Source of the DNA: Rufibacter hautae
GTDB lineage: Bacteria; Bacteroidota; Bacteroidia; Cytophagales; Hymenobacteraceae
Length of the DNA stretch: 64,000 nucleotides
Assembly (NCBI RefSeq): GCF_008271695.1
Contig: NZ_VKKY01000003.1
Location: 930,001 to 994,000 of the forward strand
Direction of reading: 5' to 3'
Each line of letters begins with the position of its first letter. Within the stretch, counting starts at the first letter, position 1. The notes beneath the pieces are model-generated. The model had not been told where the DNA came from, did not search any database, and worked only from the letters and a program-made list of their open reading frames with translations. The translations under genes were made by a program, and so were the position numbers. Shown one piece after another: positions 35,314-43,509 of this stretch.

Positions 35314-37311
35314 ATGAGTGGTTTATTTCTGAACTTTTACCAAGTAGAGGTTCCATTAAAAACAATACCTATAAACTTTGTTAAGTACAGTTCATATTCC
35401 ACCAGAGAAGAGTTCCAAGCTTTAAAAGCTGTATACCCTAATTGTATCTTCTACCGTGAGGATGATAGGATTCTAATTTGGTCAATCAATGGTACTGCTG
35501 ACTACCCTAAAGGTTGTCAGCAGGCAATGATAGATTTGGAGCAAAAGCCAAAGGTGCTTTCCAAGATTTTAGAGACCTCTATATTAGGGTATCTTAATAG
35601 TATCAACAAATATAAAGTATCAAAAAACAGACACACAAGCACCTGGGAAATACTATCACCGAAAGATATTTTGGGTGGCACCATACAAGGACTGACAGTA
35701 AAGCGGATAGTCCATTTCTCGCCATGTTATTTTAGAAAGGATAATAAACTCTTAATAGGTTTTTCTCTGTCTACTTCCCTGAAGAATTCATTTACATGGA
35801 GTAAATCTGATTTCGAGAATCATGGTATTGATGTGCTGGGTCTGAAAGGTGATGATGAAAGAATTTTTGCCAACAAGCAGTCTATTAAAAGATTCTTAGA
35901 GGCGAGAGGTGCTGAAGCCAATTATGATGTGGCTTTAAAATCTGAAAATGATAATTCCACTTCTTTTGCTTTAATAGATAAGTTTTACAACTGGATTTCA
36001 AAGAACAAGGCTAACATTACCCTACCGTTCGACCTGGATATAAACTCAGTTAACAAGCGATTTCTGCCGTTCGAAAACGAGCTGATTAAATCTGAAATTA
36101 TAGCAAAGCCCCAAAGGTACTTTTATAGTAATAGAAGAAATACACAAGGTCTTACATACTATGACCAAATGGTAAAGGCTTACCAACCCTTCTCTTTAGA
36201 GCTTTTTCAAAACAGAAACCTAAGTCTTGGCTTAATCTGCCCACTGGAATACCAGGGTGAAACTGAGGGTTTCGCTAAAAAGATAGAGTTGAAATTAAAA
36301 GAAATATTCCACTTCAAATCAATAAGCTTTGTCTTCAAGACTATCAATGGGAAGGATGTTGAAAGCTACAAGGACGTCTTATACGACTCAGATTTATTGA
36401 AATGTGACTTAGTGTATGTTATTGTTAACCAAGCCCAAGAGAAGCTGCTTCCGAATATCTCCCCTTATTACGTCTGCAAGGCAAAGCTCATAGGGAATGG
36501 TATACCAACACAAGACATCCAGATAGAAACAATAAGACAAAATCTTTCAGGCTTCACCCTTACGAACATCTCTTTGAATTCTTATGCCAAATTAGGTGGT
36601 ACGGCATGGACAATCGAAAAAGAAGACAAGCTAAAGGACGAATTAGTAGTAGGCATTGGTTCAACTGTTTCTGAGAACGGTCAATTTGTACTTGGTATCG
36701 CACAAATATTTCACAACGATGGCAGGTATATGACAGGTGATTGTTCACCCCTTTCATCATTCGAGAATTATGCAGAGAACTTAGAGCATCACCTTTACAA
36801 AGTACTTCTTCCATTGATTGACCAAATGAATGGGTCAGGCAGATTCCGACTAATATTCCATTTGTTTAAATCTGCAAGTGAGCAGTATGAAATCAAGGCT
36901 ATTAGCAACCTTAAAGAAAGGCTGTCTGGATATAACTTTGAGTTTGCATTAGTACATCTTGCATATGGCCACAACTTTAGACTCTATTACAATGATGGGA
37001 GGAATGCAATAAGCACTGGAACCTATATTCAGTTATCTAAATTATCCGCTCTTCTTCATTTTTTTAATAAAAGTGATTTACCTCTTAAAATAGAATTGGA
37101 TAGCCGTTCAACATTCACAAGTTTGTTCTACCTCTCCAAACAGGTTTTTTGGTTCTCGCACCTTTCCCACAGAAGTTATATGCCATCCAAAAGAACAGTT
37201 ACTATCATGTACCCATCGCTAATGGCCAGAATGACGGAGGAATTGAAAAAGGTTGATGGTTGGGATTATGACAGACTAAAAGCGGTAAGCGATAAGTTGT
37301 GGTTTATCTAA
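35314..37311 (+). CDS. Prokaryotic Argonaute, long type with inactive PIWI domain
   Basis: A 665-residue protein. The C-terminal half has the MID-PIWI pattern of Argonautes: YYVCKAK (Y386, K389) and PTQ (Q400), then NSYAKLGGTAW with K426, which form the pocket for the 5' end of a guide. The PIWI domain starts with VVGIG, where G449 sits in place of the first catalytic aspartate. I cannot find the remaining D/E/D/H set, so slicing is probably lost. About 280 residues precede MID, so it is not a short pAgo. It is closest to inactive long-B pAgos, which use guides to find invader nucleic acid and switch on an associated effector. The next gene, overlapping by 13 bases, supplies a nuclease. Confidence 0.85.
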   Translation: MSGLFLNFYQVEVPLKTIPINFVKYSSYSTREEFQALKAVYPNCIFYREDDRILIWSINGTADYPKGCQQAMIDLEQKPKVLSKILETSILGYLNSINKYKVSKNRHTSTWEILSPKDILGGTIQGLTVKRIVHFSPCYFRKDNKLLIGFSLSTSLKNSFTWSKSDFENHGIDVLGLKGDDERIFANKQSIKRFLEARGAEANYDVALKSENDNSTSFALIDKFYNWISKNKANITLPFDLDINSVNKRFLPFENELIKSEIIAKPQRYFYSNRRNTQGLTYYDQMVKAYQPFSLELFQNRNLSLGLICPLEYQGETEGFAKKIELKLKEIFHFKSISFVFKTINGKDVESYKDVLYDSDLLKCDLVYVIVNQAQEKLLPNISPYYVCKAKLIGNGIPTQDIQIETIRQNLSGFTLTNISLNSYAKLGGTAWTIEKEDKLKDELVVGIGSTVSENGQFVLGIAQIFHNDGRYMTGDCSPLSSFENYAENLEHHLYKVLLPLIDQMNGSGRFRLIFHLFKSASEQYEIKAISNLKERLSGYNFEFALVHLAYGHNFRLYYNDGRNAISTGTYIQLSKLSALLHFFNKSDLPLKIELDSRSTFTSLFYLSKQVFWFSHLSHRSYMPSKRTVTIMYPSLMARMTEELKKVDGWDYDRLKAVSDKLWFI

Positions 37312-38336
37312 AGGAGGTCATTAGGCATAATAGAGATAGCATACTTAATCAAAAAACTATTGAGTCAGTCGCATACCTGTCTCTAACAGAACCAGTGGAA
37401 TTGGACAACCATGATTTTGACCTATCTCCTGAAGAGGAAGTATCACTGAGTGGTTATAAGGGTAAGACAGTGGATGCGGATATAGTCAAGGCGATTATGG
37501 GGAAACGAGCATTGAAGGGTATTGACGCGACCTCAAATATTTATAAGTTTTCTGGTCTTTATCTCGCTTCTAAAGTAAATTTAAAAGAACACCTTAAGAA
37601 TAAATACCAGATAAGTGATTTGCTTCAGAAGTACTTTCTCACAAAGGTTGAACCTGCCCTTCTTGACATTCTAAGGGGTGAGCTTGACAAGCACAGTGAT
37701 GATATTGCCCTATGCTCTATTAAACGTGTTCTGGATTGTGGAAACGTTTTGGAGGCTGAACTTGATGCGTCTATTGATGGGCTGACCAACAATGGATATG
37801 ATGTCAAAACACAGATTCTACTTGAAGATTTGGAGAAGACGCTACTCAGAGTTAAGTATGTAAACAAAAGCTCAGATGACATTGTGCGGGATGTTCTATA
37901 CAACTTCAGCAATGCAATTCAAAAGATTATCAAAGACAGAAGAAAGGGACATGCTGCATTCAATATAATGGACGAGTATGATGTCCAAGACATATTGTAT
38001 GTTATTCTGAAATCAATATTCCCTAACCTACGGGATGAAGACCCAATACCCAAGGTTGGTGCAAAGTCAACTAAAATTGACCTTATTCTAAGGGAAGAGC
38101 GGATTTTGATAGAGGTTAAAATGATTAAACAAGGTGATTCTAACGAAACCCATTTTATTGAGCAGCTAAAGGTTGATTTTGAGTCTTACCATGAGTGCAA
38201 ATGGCTTGACAAGTTGTTCTGCTTCGTCTATGACCCTTACAAAAAGACAAAAGACATCTCCAATTTTAACGACTTGAACGGAAGCAGAGTAAAAGGTGAC
38301 CACGGCTATAATGTAGAAGTTATAGTCAGAAACTGA
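37299..38336 (+). CDS. PD-(D/E)XK nuclease, probable effector of the Argonaute
   Basis: A 345-residue protein. The first 230 residues are helical and unrecognised (probably the contact with Argonaute). The C-terminal third is a PD-(D/E)XK nuclease with D261 in KIDLIL, then E272-V-K274 in ILIEVK, followed by a helix with a conserved-looking glutamine (FIEQLKVDF). The GTG start at 37,299 lies inside the last 13 bases of the Argonaute gene, so the two are coupled. Nucleases encoded beside inactive long-B pAgos degrade cell DNA after activation (abortive infection). That role is inferred from the gene pair. Confidence 0.8.
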   Translation: MVYLKEVIRHNRDSILNQKTIESVAYLSLTEPVELDNHDFDLSPEEEVSLSGYKGKTVDADIVKAIMGKRALKGIDATSNIYKFSGLYLASKVNLKEHLKNKYQISDLLQKYFLTKVEPALLDILRGELDKHSDDIALCSIKRVLDCGNVLEAELDASIDGLTNNGYDVKTQILLEDLEKTLLRVKYVNKSSDDIVRDVLYNFSNAIQKIIKDRRKGHAAFNIMDEYDVQDILYVILKSIFPNLRDEDPIPKVGAKSTKIDLILREERILIEVKMIKQGDSNETHFIEQLKVDFESYHECKWLDKLFCFVYDPYKKTKDISNFNDLNGSRVKGDHGYNVEVIVRN

Positions 38337-38379
38337 ATAATTCATAATTCCTCGTCCTTTTAATACAGCCAAAAGCTTT

Positions 38380-39015
38380 ATGAGAATTACACTTAATCAA
38401 CTTCAGGATGAATATGAAAGCCTTTTGGACGGTCCGATTCAAAAGGAAGAAGTTTATCATCAGTTTTTTGTTAAATATCCCATATTCCTGCCATTATGGA
38501 GACCATGCAATAATATAGTCTATACAAAATTGAATTTTTCCACTCAGCATCAAGTAGATTTTGCCTTCGCAAGAGAAAATACTCCTGGGCTAACCTGGTG
38601 TTTTATTGAAATAGAGAAGCCTACCCACCGACAATTTACGAAGAGTGGAAATCCTACGAAGGAACTAACCCATGGCTTAAGGCAATTACATGATTGGCAA
38701 GAATGGGTCAATATTAATAGAACACAAATAGAAAATTACTTTCCCTTTCATGATAAACTTAAATCAAGTAGACTGGCTAAACCAGAGTATAAACTTATTA
38801 CAGGTAGAAGAGAGAATGCAGAAGGAAACCCGTTGATTGAAAATTTGGCGCCATCTTTTATTGAAATCATTTCTTTTGATAGATTGAAAGAGAATTTGGA
38901 ATATCCATATATCAATTATAAAGAGCCAATTAAGGTATGTAGTTTTGTTAATGGTAAAAATAAGGTACTATCAAAATTTAAAATTAACTACAGCTATTCA
39001 ATTGAGTTAGGGTGA
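38380..39015 (+). CDS. Shedu-like (DUF4263) nuclease
   Basis: A 211-residue protein matching the DUF4263 nuclease of Shedu SduA: VDFAF (D60), then WCFIEIEKPTHRQF with E77, E79 and K80, then GLRQLHDW with a catalytic-type glutamine. The preceding FFVKYPIFLPLW segment is also typical. Full-length SduA proteins carry an N-terminal sensing domain. This one is almost only the nuclease domain, so it would need another protein for recognition. It starts 43 bases after the Argonaute-associated nuclease gene, on the same strand, and may be a second effector in the same operon. Confidence 0.78.
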   Translation: MRITLNQLQDEYESLLDGPIQKEEVYHQFFVKYPIFLPLWRPCNNIVYTKLNFSTQHQVDFAFARENTPGLTWCFIEIEKPTHRQFTKSGNPTKELTHGLRQLHDWQEWVNINRTQIENYFPFHDKLKSSRLAKPEYKLITGRRENAEGNPLIENLAPSFIEIISFDRLKENLEYPYINYKEPIKVCSFVNGKNKVLSKFKINYSYSIELG

Positions 39016-39059
39016 TTATTCTTTAACTTTTTTATTTTAATGATTTTTTAGGTTATATC

Positions 39060-40578
39060 ATGTTTGGAAAAGTATTGTCAATTGTTCCTTATGTACCAAT
39101 TGAAAGTAAAACATATTATGGTGAGACAAGGGTAAATGTTGTTGATTCAAATTTTAAAAGAATAGTTTTCGATGGTGGTAAAACTACATATTATTTTTTT
39201 TGATTCTAGTTTTGAAGATTTGATTATTGAAAATCAGGAAAATATTGAGTTTGAAGAGGTGAGTTTTCATTTTTTTGGATGTGTTATTAATGAAATAAAC
39301 ATAAGTAGAATACAATCTAAAAATATAAGTATTCATTTTGCAAGCTCTATTTTATCAGGAAAAATTAACGCAAATCATTTGAAAGGTGTTTCATTTAATA
39401 ATTGTTTGTTAAAGGATTCAATATTTCTTATAAATCAAAATAACATTGATATCTCCTATACTGAAGAAAATATATTCCCACTTGTATGGAAAAAAGTACT
39501 TAGGAAATTAAGAGTTAAGAGCTTTTTAGAAGCAGTTCCTGAAAGTCAAAGATATTATATTGATAGTGCAAAGAAAATAAGTTATAGAACTAATGAAGTT
39601 AAGAGGGATAAGGATGGTGTTTATTATGATAAGTATCAAAGAAACTCTTATTATAAAATTGGATACTATTTAAATCCTGATGAAAGAGAATTGCTTAATA
39701 TCAGTCTATCCATTGATTATACCCAAGAAAATGAAGATGTATTAACAAAAATTAATAATTCATATTTAAACTCATTATCCTTTTCAGGCTATTCAGGTGG
39801 TAAAGTATATGTTGAAAACTGTAAGGTTGAAAATTTGTATATAAGAGAATATTCTTCTAAAGGAGAAACTACCTTTTTTAATGTAGGCCCATTAGGATTG
39901 GTAGAGAAGGAGAATAAAATTGAAATTTATAAATCAAACTTAGATAATACATGGTTTGACGATATTGATTTTACTAAATTCAAGATTGTTTCATTTTATA
40001 GAACTAAGTTTGGTAAGGCTGTCTTCACTTCATGTGCCTTTCCAAATGATTATACAAGCTTTGATAAATTTAAGAGTTTAGAAAATGTACATTACCCTGA
40101 TAAAAAATCTGATAGCTATTATAAAAATCAATATGAAATATTTTTACAGTTAAAAAGTATGCTTGAATCAACAGGTAATTTTTATGAATCTCAAAAGATG
40201 CAGGCTATCTCTAACGAAGCCCTTAAGCAAATTAAACATATATCTTCTTGGGATAAATTGATACTTTGGATTAATGGTAAATCAAATAATCATGGTTTGT
40301 CAATTAAACTTCCATTAATGTATTTTTTTTCTTTTTCAATTATCCTTTATATAATTTACTTAATGAGTTTAGGGAGAATGTTTAATAAAAATGATGTTGA
40401 TTTAAATTTGGTTGGTTATTATTTTTCATTTATAGATATAACACATCGGGTAGATTTTCTTGCAAATAAAGAGGAATTTAATCCAATTTCTTTATGTGTT
40501 GACTTTTTTAATAAAATTATTTCTGGCTTTTTTATTTTCCAGTTTGTATCTGCATTCAGGAAATATGGAAAAAAGTAG
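39060..40578 (+). pseudogene. Pentapeptide-like membrane protein, reading frame broken at a T8 tract
   Basis: An open frame from ATG 39,060 encodes 46 residues ending KTTYYFF and stops at a TGA within the tract of eight T's (39,194-39,201). One frame over, 39,172-40,578 encodes 468 residues starting within the same region (FFDSSFEDLIIEN). With seven T's the two join into one protein of about 505 residues. The joined protein has an N-terminal repetitive region resembling pentapeptide/right-handed helix repeats (NCLLKDSIF), a middle part with YIREYSS and FTSCAF repeats, and two membrane helices near the C terminus (PLMYFFSFSIILYIIYLM; IISGFFIFQFVSAF). It could be a real break, a phase-variable switch or a sequencing error. 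It is a possible membrane effector. Confidence 0.6.
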
Positions 40579-40762
40579 TAGATAAATTTTGAGTGACTCC
40601 TGATTTTATTTAAATTTTAAAGCCTCACTCTTGTTTCCACTCTATATATTCTCAATTTAATTACTGCTTTATTGAATATTTATATAGAGAATACATGTGT
40701 ATTATTAAACTGAGTAGTATACCTTATGCCTACTTTCTCAAACCGTTAAATTTAAATCAATA

Positions 40763-41389
40763 ATGGGTAGGGATGGAGCAAAAGACTTTACAAGTCCATT
40801 GTGCAGAGCAGATGCAACACTTAAATCTGGGCAGGAGAAGCTGACTTTTAATGGTCAGGAGCAAAACTTTTCTCTACTTGATTTTTGGAAATGGAGCGTC
40901 TCCGACATATTAAGCAATGCCACAAGAGGGCGATTGGCAGAGTTTATCGTAGCTACCGCAACAAGCATTGATATTAGGCAGGTAAGGAATGAATGGGGTG
41001 CCTATGATTTGGAAACACCCAACGGAGTTAAGATAGAGGTCAAGTCAGCAGCTTACCTACAGTCATGGGAACAGAATAGGCTCTCTACAATTTCATTCAG
41101 CACAAAGCTCTCCATGCCTTGGGATTGGGAGATAGACAAGCGTTCTACAGTTGCTGTTCGCAGTGCGGATGTCTACGTCTTCTGCCTACTTCATCATGAA
41201 GACAAACGGACAGTAGACCCGCTGAATATGAATCATTGGGAGTTCTATGTACTGGCTACTGAAGAACTTAACAACTACAAAAGAAGCCAGCACTCAATCA
41301 CCTTGAACTCTTTGAAAAAGCTAACTAATGCAGTTCTGTACAATGAGCTTGACCAGGAAATTAAGGAAAAAGATAAGTTGAATCTATAG
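40763..41389 (+). CDS. PD-(D/E)XK-like nuclease, restriction-enzyme-like
   Basis: A 208-residue protein. The core has RGRLAEFIVATA (a helix with E), then AYDLETPNGVKIEVKSAAYLQSW, which fits the D-x(n)-E-x-K arrangement of PD-(D/E)XK nucleases. The composition is like that of the Argonaute block rather than of the A+T-rich genes on either side. No methyltransferase lies nearby, so it is not a simple type II system. It may be a stand-alone nuclease of a defence system shared with the following small gene, 13 bases downstream. Confidence 0.55.
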   Translation: MGRDGAKDFTSPLCRADATLKSGQEKLTFNGQEQNFSLLDFWKWSVSDILSNATRGRLAEFIVATATSIDIRQVRNEWGAYDLETPNGVKIEVKSAAYLQSWEQNRLSTISFSTKLSMPWDWEIDKRSTVAVRSADVYVFCLLHHEDKRTVDPLNMNHWEFYVLATEELNNYKRSQHSITLNSLKKLTNAVLYNELDQEIKEKDKLNL

Positions 41390-41402
41390 TGGATAATAGT
41401 AT

Positions 41403-41918
41403 ATGGCAAATGTTAGCGAGGTAATAGCGGGTATCGAAAACCGAGTAAATTATAACAAGAAACAGGGTGTAACGGTTAAAAAATATGTTTTAGATAGTAA
41501 TTATAATTTAACAGAGTGCGGTCAACCTCACGAGCCTTTTAACTTGAGTCAAATTTTTGTTTATACTTTTTATTATATACTTGAAACCCATGTAACTATG
41601 GGAGGGAACATTTACTGGAAGCCAAACTTTGAATTGCTGTTTCTTAATTATAATAATGAAGAAATTGAACTTGAAGCAAATGGGTGGAAAGTTATAGACG
41701 TTCAAACTTTTGGGGAGGATTATAATTATCCCCAAAAGCAGGATATTAAGTTTAGGTTGCAAGATTTACTCGGTGGTAAAACGGATTGGCATAGTAATAA
41801 GCAAATGTATGGAGGCTACGAAGAAGTCTTTAGAGATAAAATAGAATACATAGTTTATTGTTTATTGCAGGCATCTGAGTTTGATAGTGTAGATGCTTAT
41901 GTTAACTCAGGTAATTGA
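41403..41918 (+). CDS. Hypothetical protein paired with the nuclease-like gene
   Basis: A 171-residue acidic protein rich in Y, N and E, without signal or membrane segment and of unknown family. It follows the 40,763-41,389 gene after 13 bases and is probably translated with it, so it may be an inhibitor, sensor or partner of that nuclease. Confidence 0.5.
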   Translation: MANVSEVIAGIENRVNYNKKQGVTVKKYVLDSNYNLTECGQPHEPFNLSQIFVYTFYYILETHVTMGGNIYWKPNFELLFLNYNNEEIELEANGWKVIDVQTFGEDYNYPQKQDIKFRLQDLLGGKTDWHSNKQMYGGYEEVFRDKIEYIVYCLLQASEFDSVDAYVNSGN

Positions 41919-42042
41919 ATTTTAAAAGGTATCTATAATTTATATGTATAAAACTACCACTATTCCTTTGCTTTTGGCTATGTGTATTAATAGTTATTGA
42001 TATTAAGGTGTTATTTGATATTTAATATAGTAATCAATCGAA

Positions 42043-42903
42043 ATGAAATTTGGAATAAGAAAACCTTCTTTTAAAAAAAGAATAGCAGCACGAACTTCAT
42101 GGAAAAGGTATGTCAGACATAATCTTGGATTAAAAGCTCCTAAGGGGTTTGGCATATTTACTAATCCTAAAAAAGCTATTTACAATTATGCTTATAACAG
42201 GACTTCGGTAAGTGTAGATAGGTTGTTTAAAACTTCTAATAAATCAAAAGGGAGTGGTGGTAGTTTTGTTGCTGCGGTTATTTCTTTATTTCTTCTTGCC
42301 ATACTACTAAACTTTGTAATTGAAAATTGGATTGTTATATCAGTAGTTATAGTAATACTATTGGTTCTTTATCTTATTTTAAATAATTATAACGAAAAAA
42401 ATGACCCCATTAAAATTGTAATGGTATTTTATGAAAAGAAAGAATATGACAATGCAATAAGTTTTCTAAATGGCGAAATTACAAGAGACCCTAAAAATGT
42501 AGTTCTAATTGATTTGTTAGCTTCCGTTTATGCAGAGAACAAAAACTATGGTAAAGCAGTAGAAAATTTTAATTTATTATTGTCTATGCCACTGGATGAT
42601 AGTTTTTTAGAACAGATAACTAATAAGCTTTGTTCGGTTCACTTAAACCAAAATATGCCTGATAAAGCAGAATTGTTATTTAACGCAAGAGTTTATAGGA
42701 AAAGAAATTTATCAAGTGATATGTTAAGTATCGCTTTGAGCTTGTCAGATTACTATATTAAAATAAACGATTTCTCAAAAGCTAAAAGATTATTAGATAA
42801 AATAATAAAATCAAAAGTTCCAGAATTTAATAGTCCTATCAATAGGAGTGATAATTTTACGATAAGACAAACTGCACTGCAATATTTATCAAAAATTAAT
42901 TAA
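42043..42903 (+). CDS. Membrane protein with TPR-like repeats
   Basis: A 286-residue protein: a basic N-terminal segment (about 1-70, FKKRIAARTSWKRYVRH), two adjacent membrane helices (about 76-118), and a cytoplasmic or periplasmic C-terminal half of helical repeats (YEKKEYDNAISFLN and ENKNYGKAVENFNLLL) with TPR spacing. Very A+T-rich. It looks like a membrane-anchored scaffold. There is no clear link to its neighbours. Confidence 0.6.
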   Translation: MKFGIRKPSFKKRIAARTSWKRYVRHNLGLKAPKGFGIFTNPKKAIYNYAYNRTSVSVDRLFKTSNKSKGSGGSFVAAVISLFLLAILLNFVIENWIVISVVIVILLVLYLILNNYNEKNDPIKIVMVFYEKKEYDNAISFLNGEITRDPKNVVLIDLLASVYAENKNYGKAVENFNLLLSMPLDDSFLEQITNKLCSVHLNQNMPDKAELLFNARVYRKRNLSSDMLSIALSLSDYYIKINDFSKAKRLLDKIIKSKVPEFNSPINRSDNFTIRQTALQYLSKIN

Positions 42904-42948
42904 TTGCTGTAATATGTCTTTGTTTTAGGTTGGATAAAATGATAAATA

Positions 42949-43509
42949 ATGAATATGCCTAAATTGAGATACCAGTATTCAAAATTTATCCTTTTGCTAT
43001 TGATGGTTATAGGCTGTACGCCCTCTTACTCACAGAAATTCGAAAGTGATACTTACTCTAAAGAAGAGCTAATCAAACTCAACCAAACGTACATTAAAGT
43101 ATTAAGGGAGCATCGGAGCAAGGCTGCTGGTATGGAAGTAGTAGTTAAGTTTGATACTGCGACTATGTACACCGCACATGCTTTTGCTTATAAGTTAAAA
43201 GCAGAAGGTAGGATTGGTCACCCGCCTTCTAACATAATAAACAAATACGGGGTGGCTGAAATTTGCCAAGGATTGAGTGCGGACGCACTTAAGTATTACC
43301 GAGACAGAAACTACGAAGCCCTTGCACGGTACGTCTACATGGTTTTCTCCTTTTCTCCAGGACACGCCAAGATTCAGCGCAGTTCAAAATATCTTTATAT
43401 TGGTGTTGGATGTAACAACCATGCTTTCGTAGCAAGGCTTAGAGATAGTCCAATGCCCAAGGAGCTTGCGGAGAGCGAAAAGCAAAAGCTTTCTATGCAT
43501 AACTTTTAA
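42949..43509 (+). CDS. CAP-domain (SCP/PR-1-like) lipoprotein
   Basis: A 186-residue protein with a lipoprotein-type leader (FILLLLMVIGC, cysteine near residue 24). A compact CAP-like domain follows: a helix with THAFAYKLKAEGRIGH, a central SFSPGHAKI (the conserved SxGH), and a strand IGVGCNNHAFVA. CAP proteins are secreted or surface proteins of varied function. The stop overlaps the end of the convergent integrase gene by four bases. It may help the element's host at the surface, or simply be cargo. Confidence 0.65.
   Translation: MNMPKLRYQYSKFILLLLMVIGCTPSYSQKFESDTYSKEELIKLNQTYIKVLREHRSKAAGMEVVVKFDTATMYTAHAFAYKLKAEGRIGHPPSNIINKYGVAEICQGLSADALKYYRDRNYEALARYVYMVFSFSPGHAKIQRSSKYLYIGVGCNNHAFVARLRDSPMPKELAESEKQKLSMHNF

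Noticed and set aside
35314-37311. PIWI-RE or short pAgo assignment
   Set aside because: PIWI-RE proteins are longer and carry an R/E signature with a DinG-like helicase partner, which is absent. Short pAgos lack the roughly 280 residues seen before MID.
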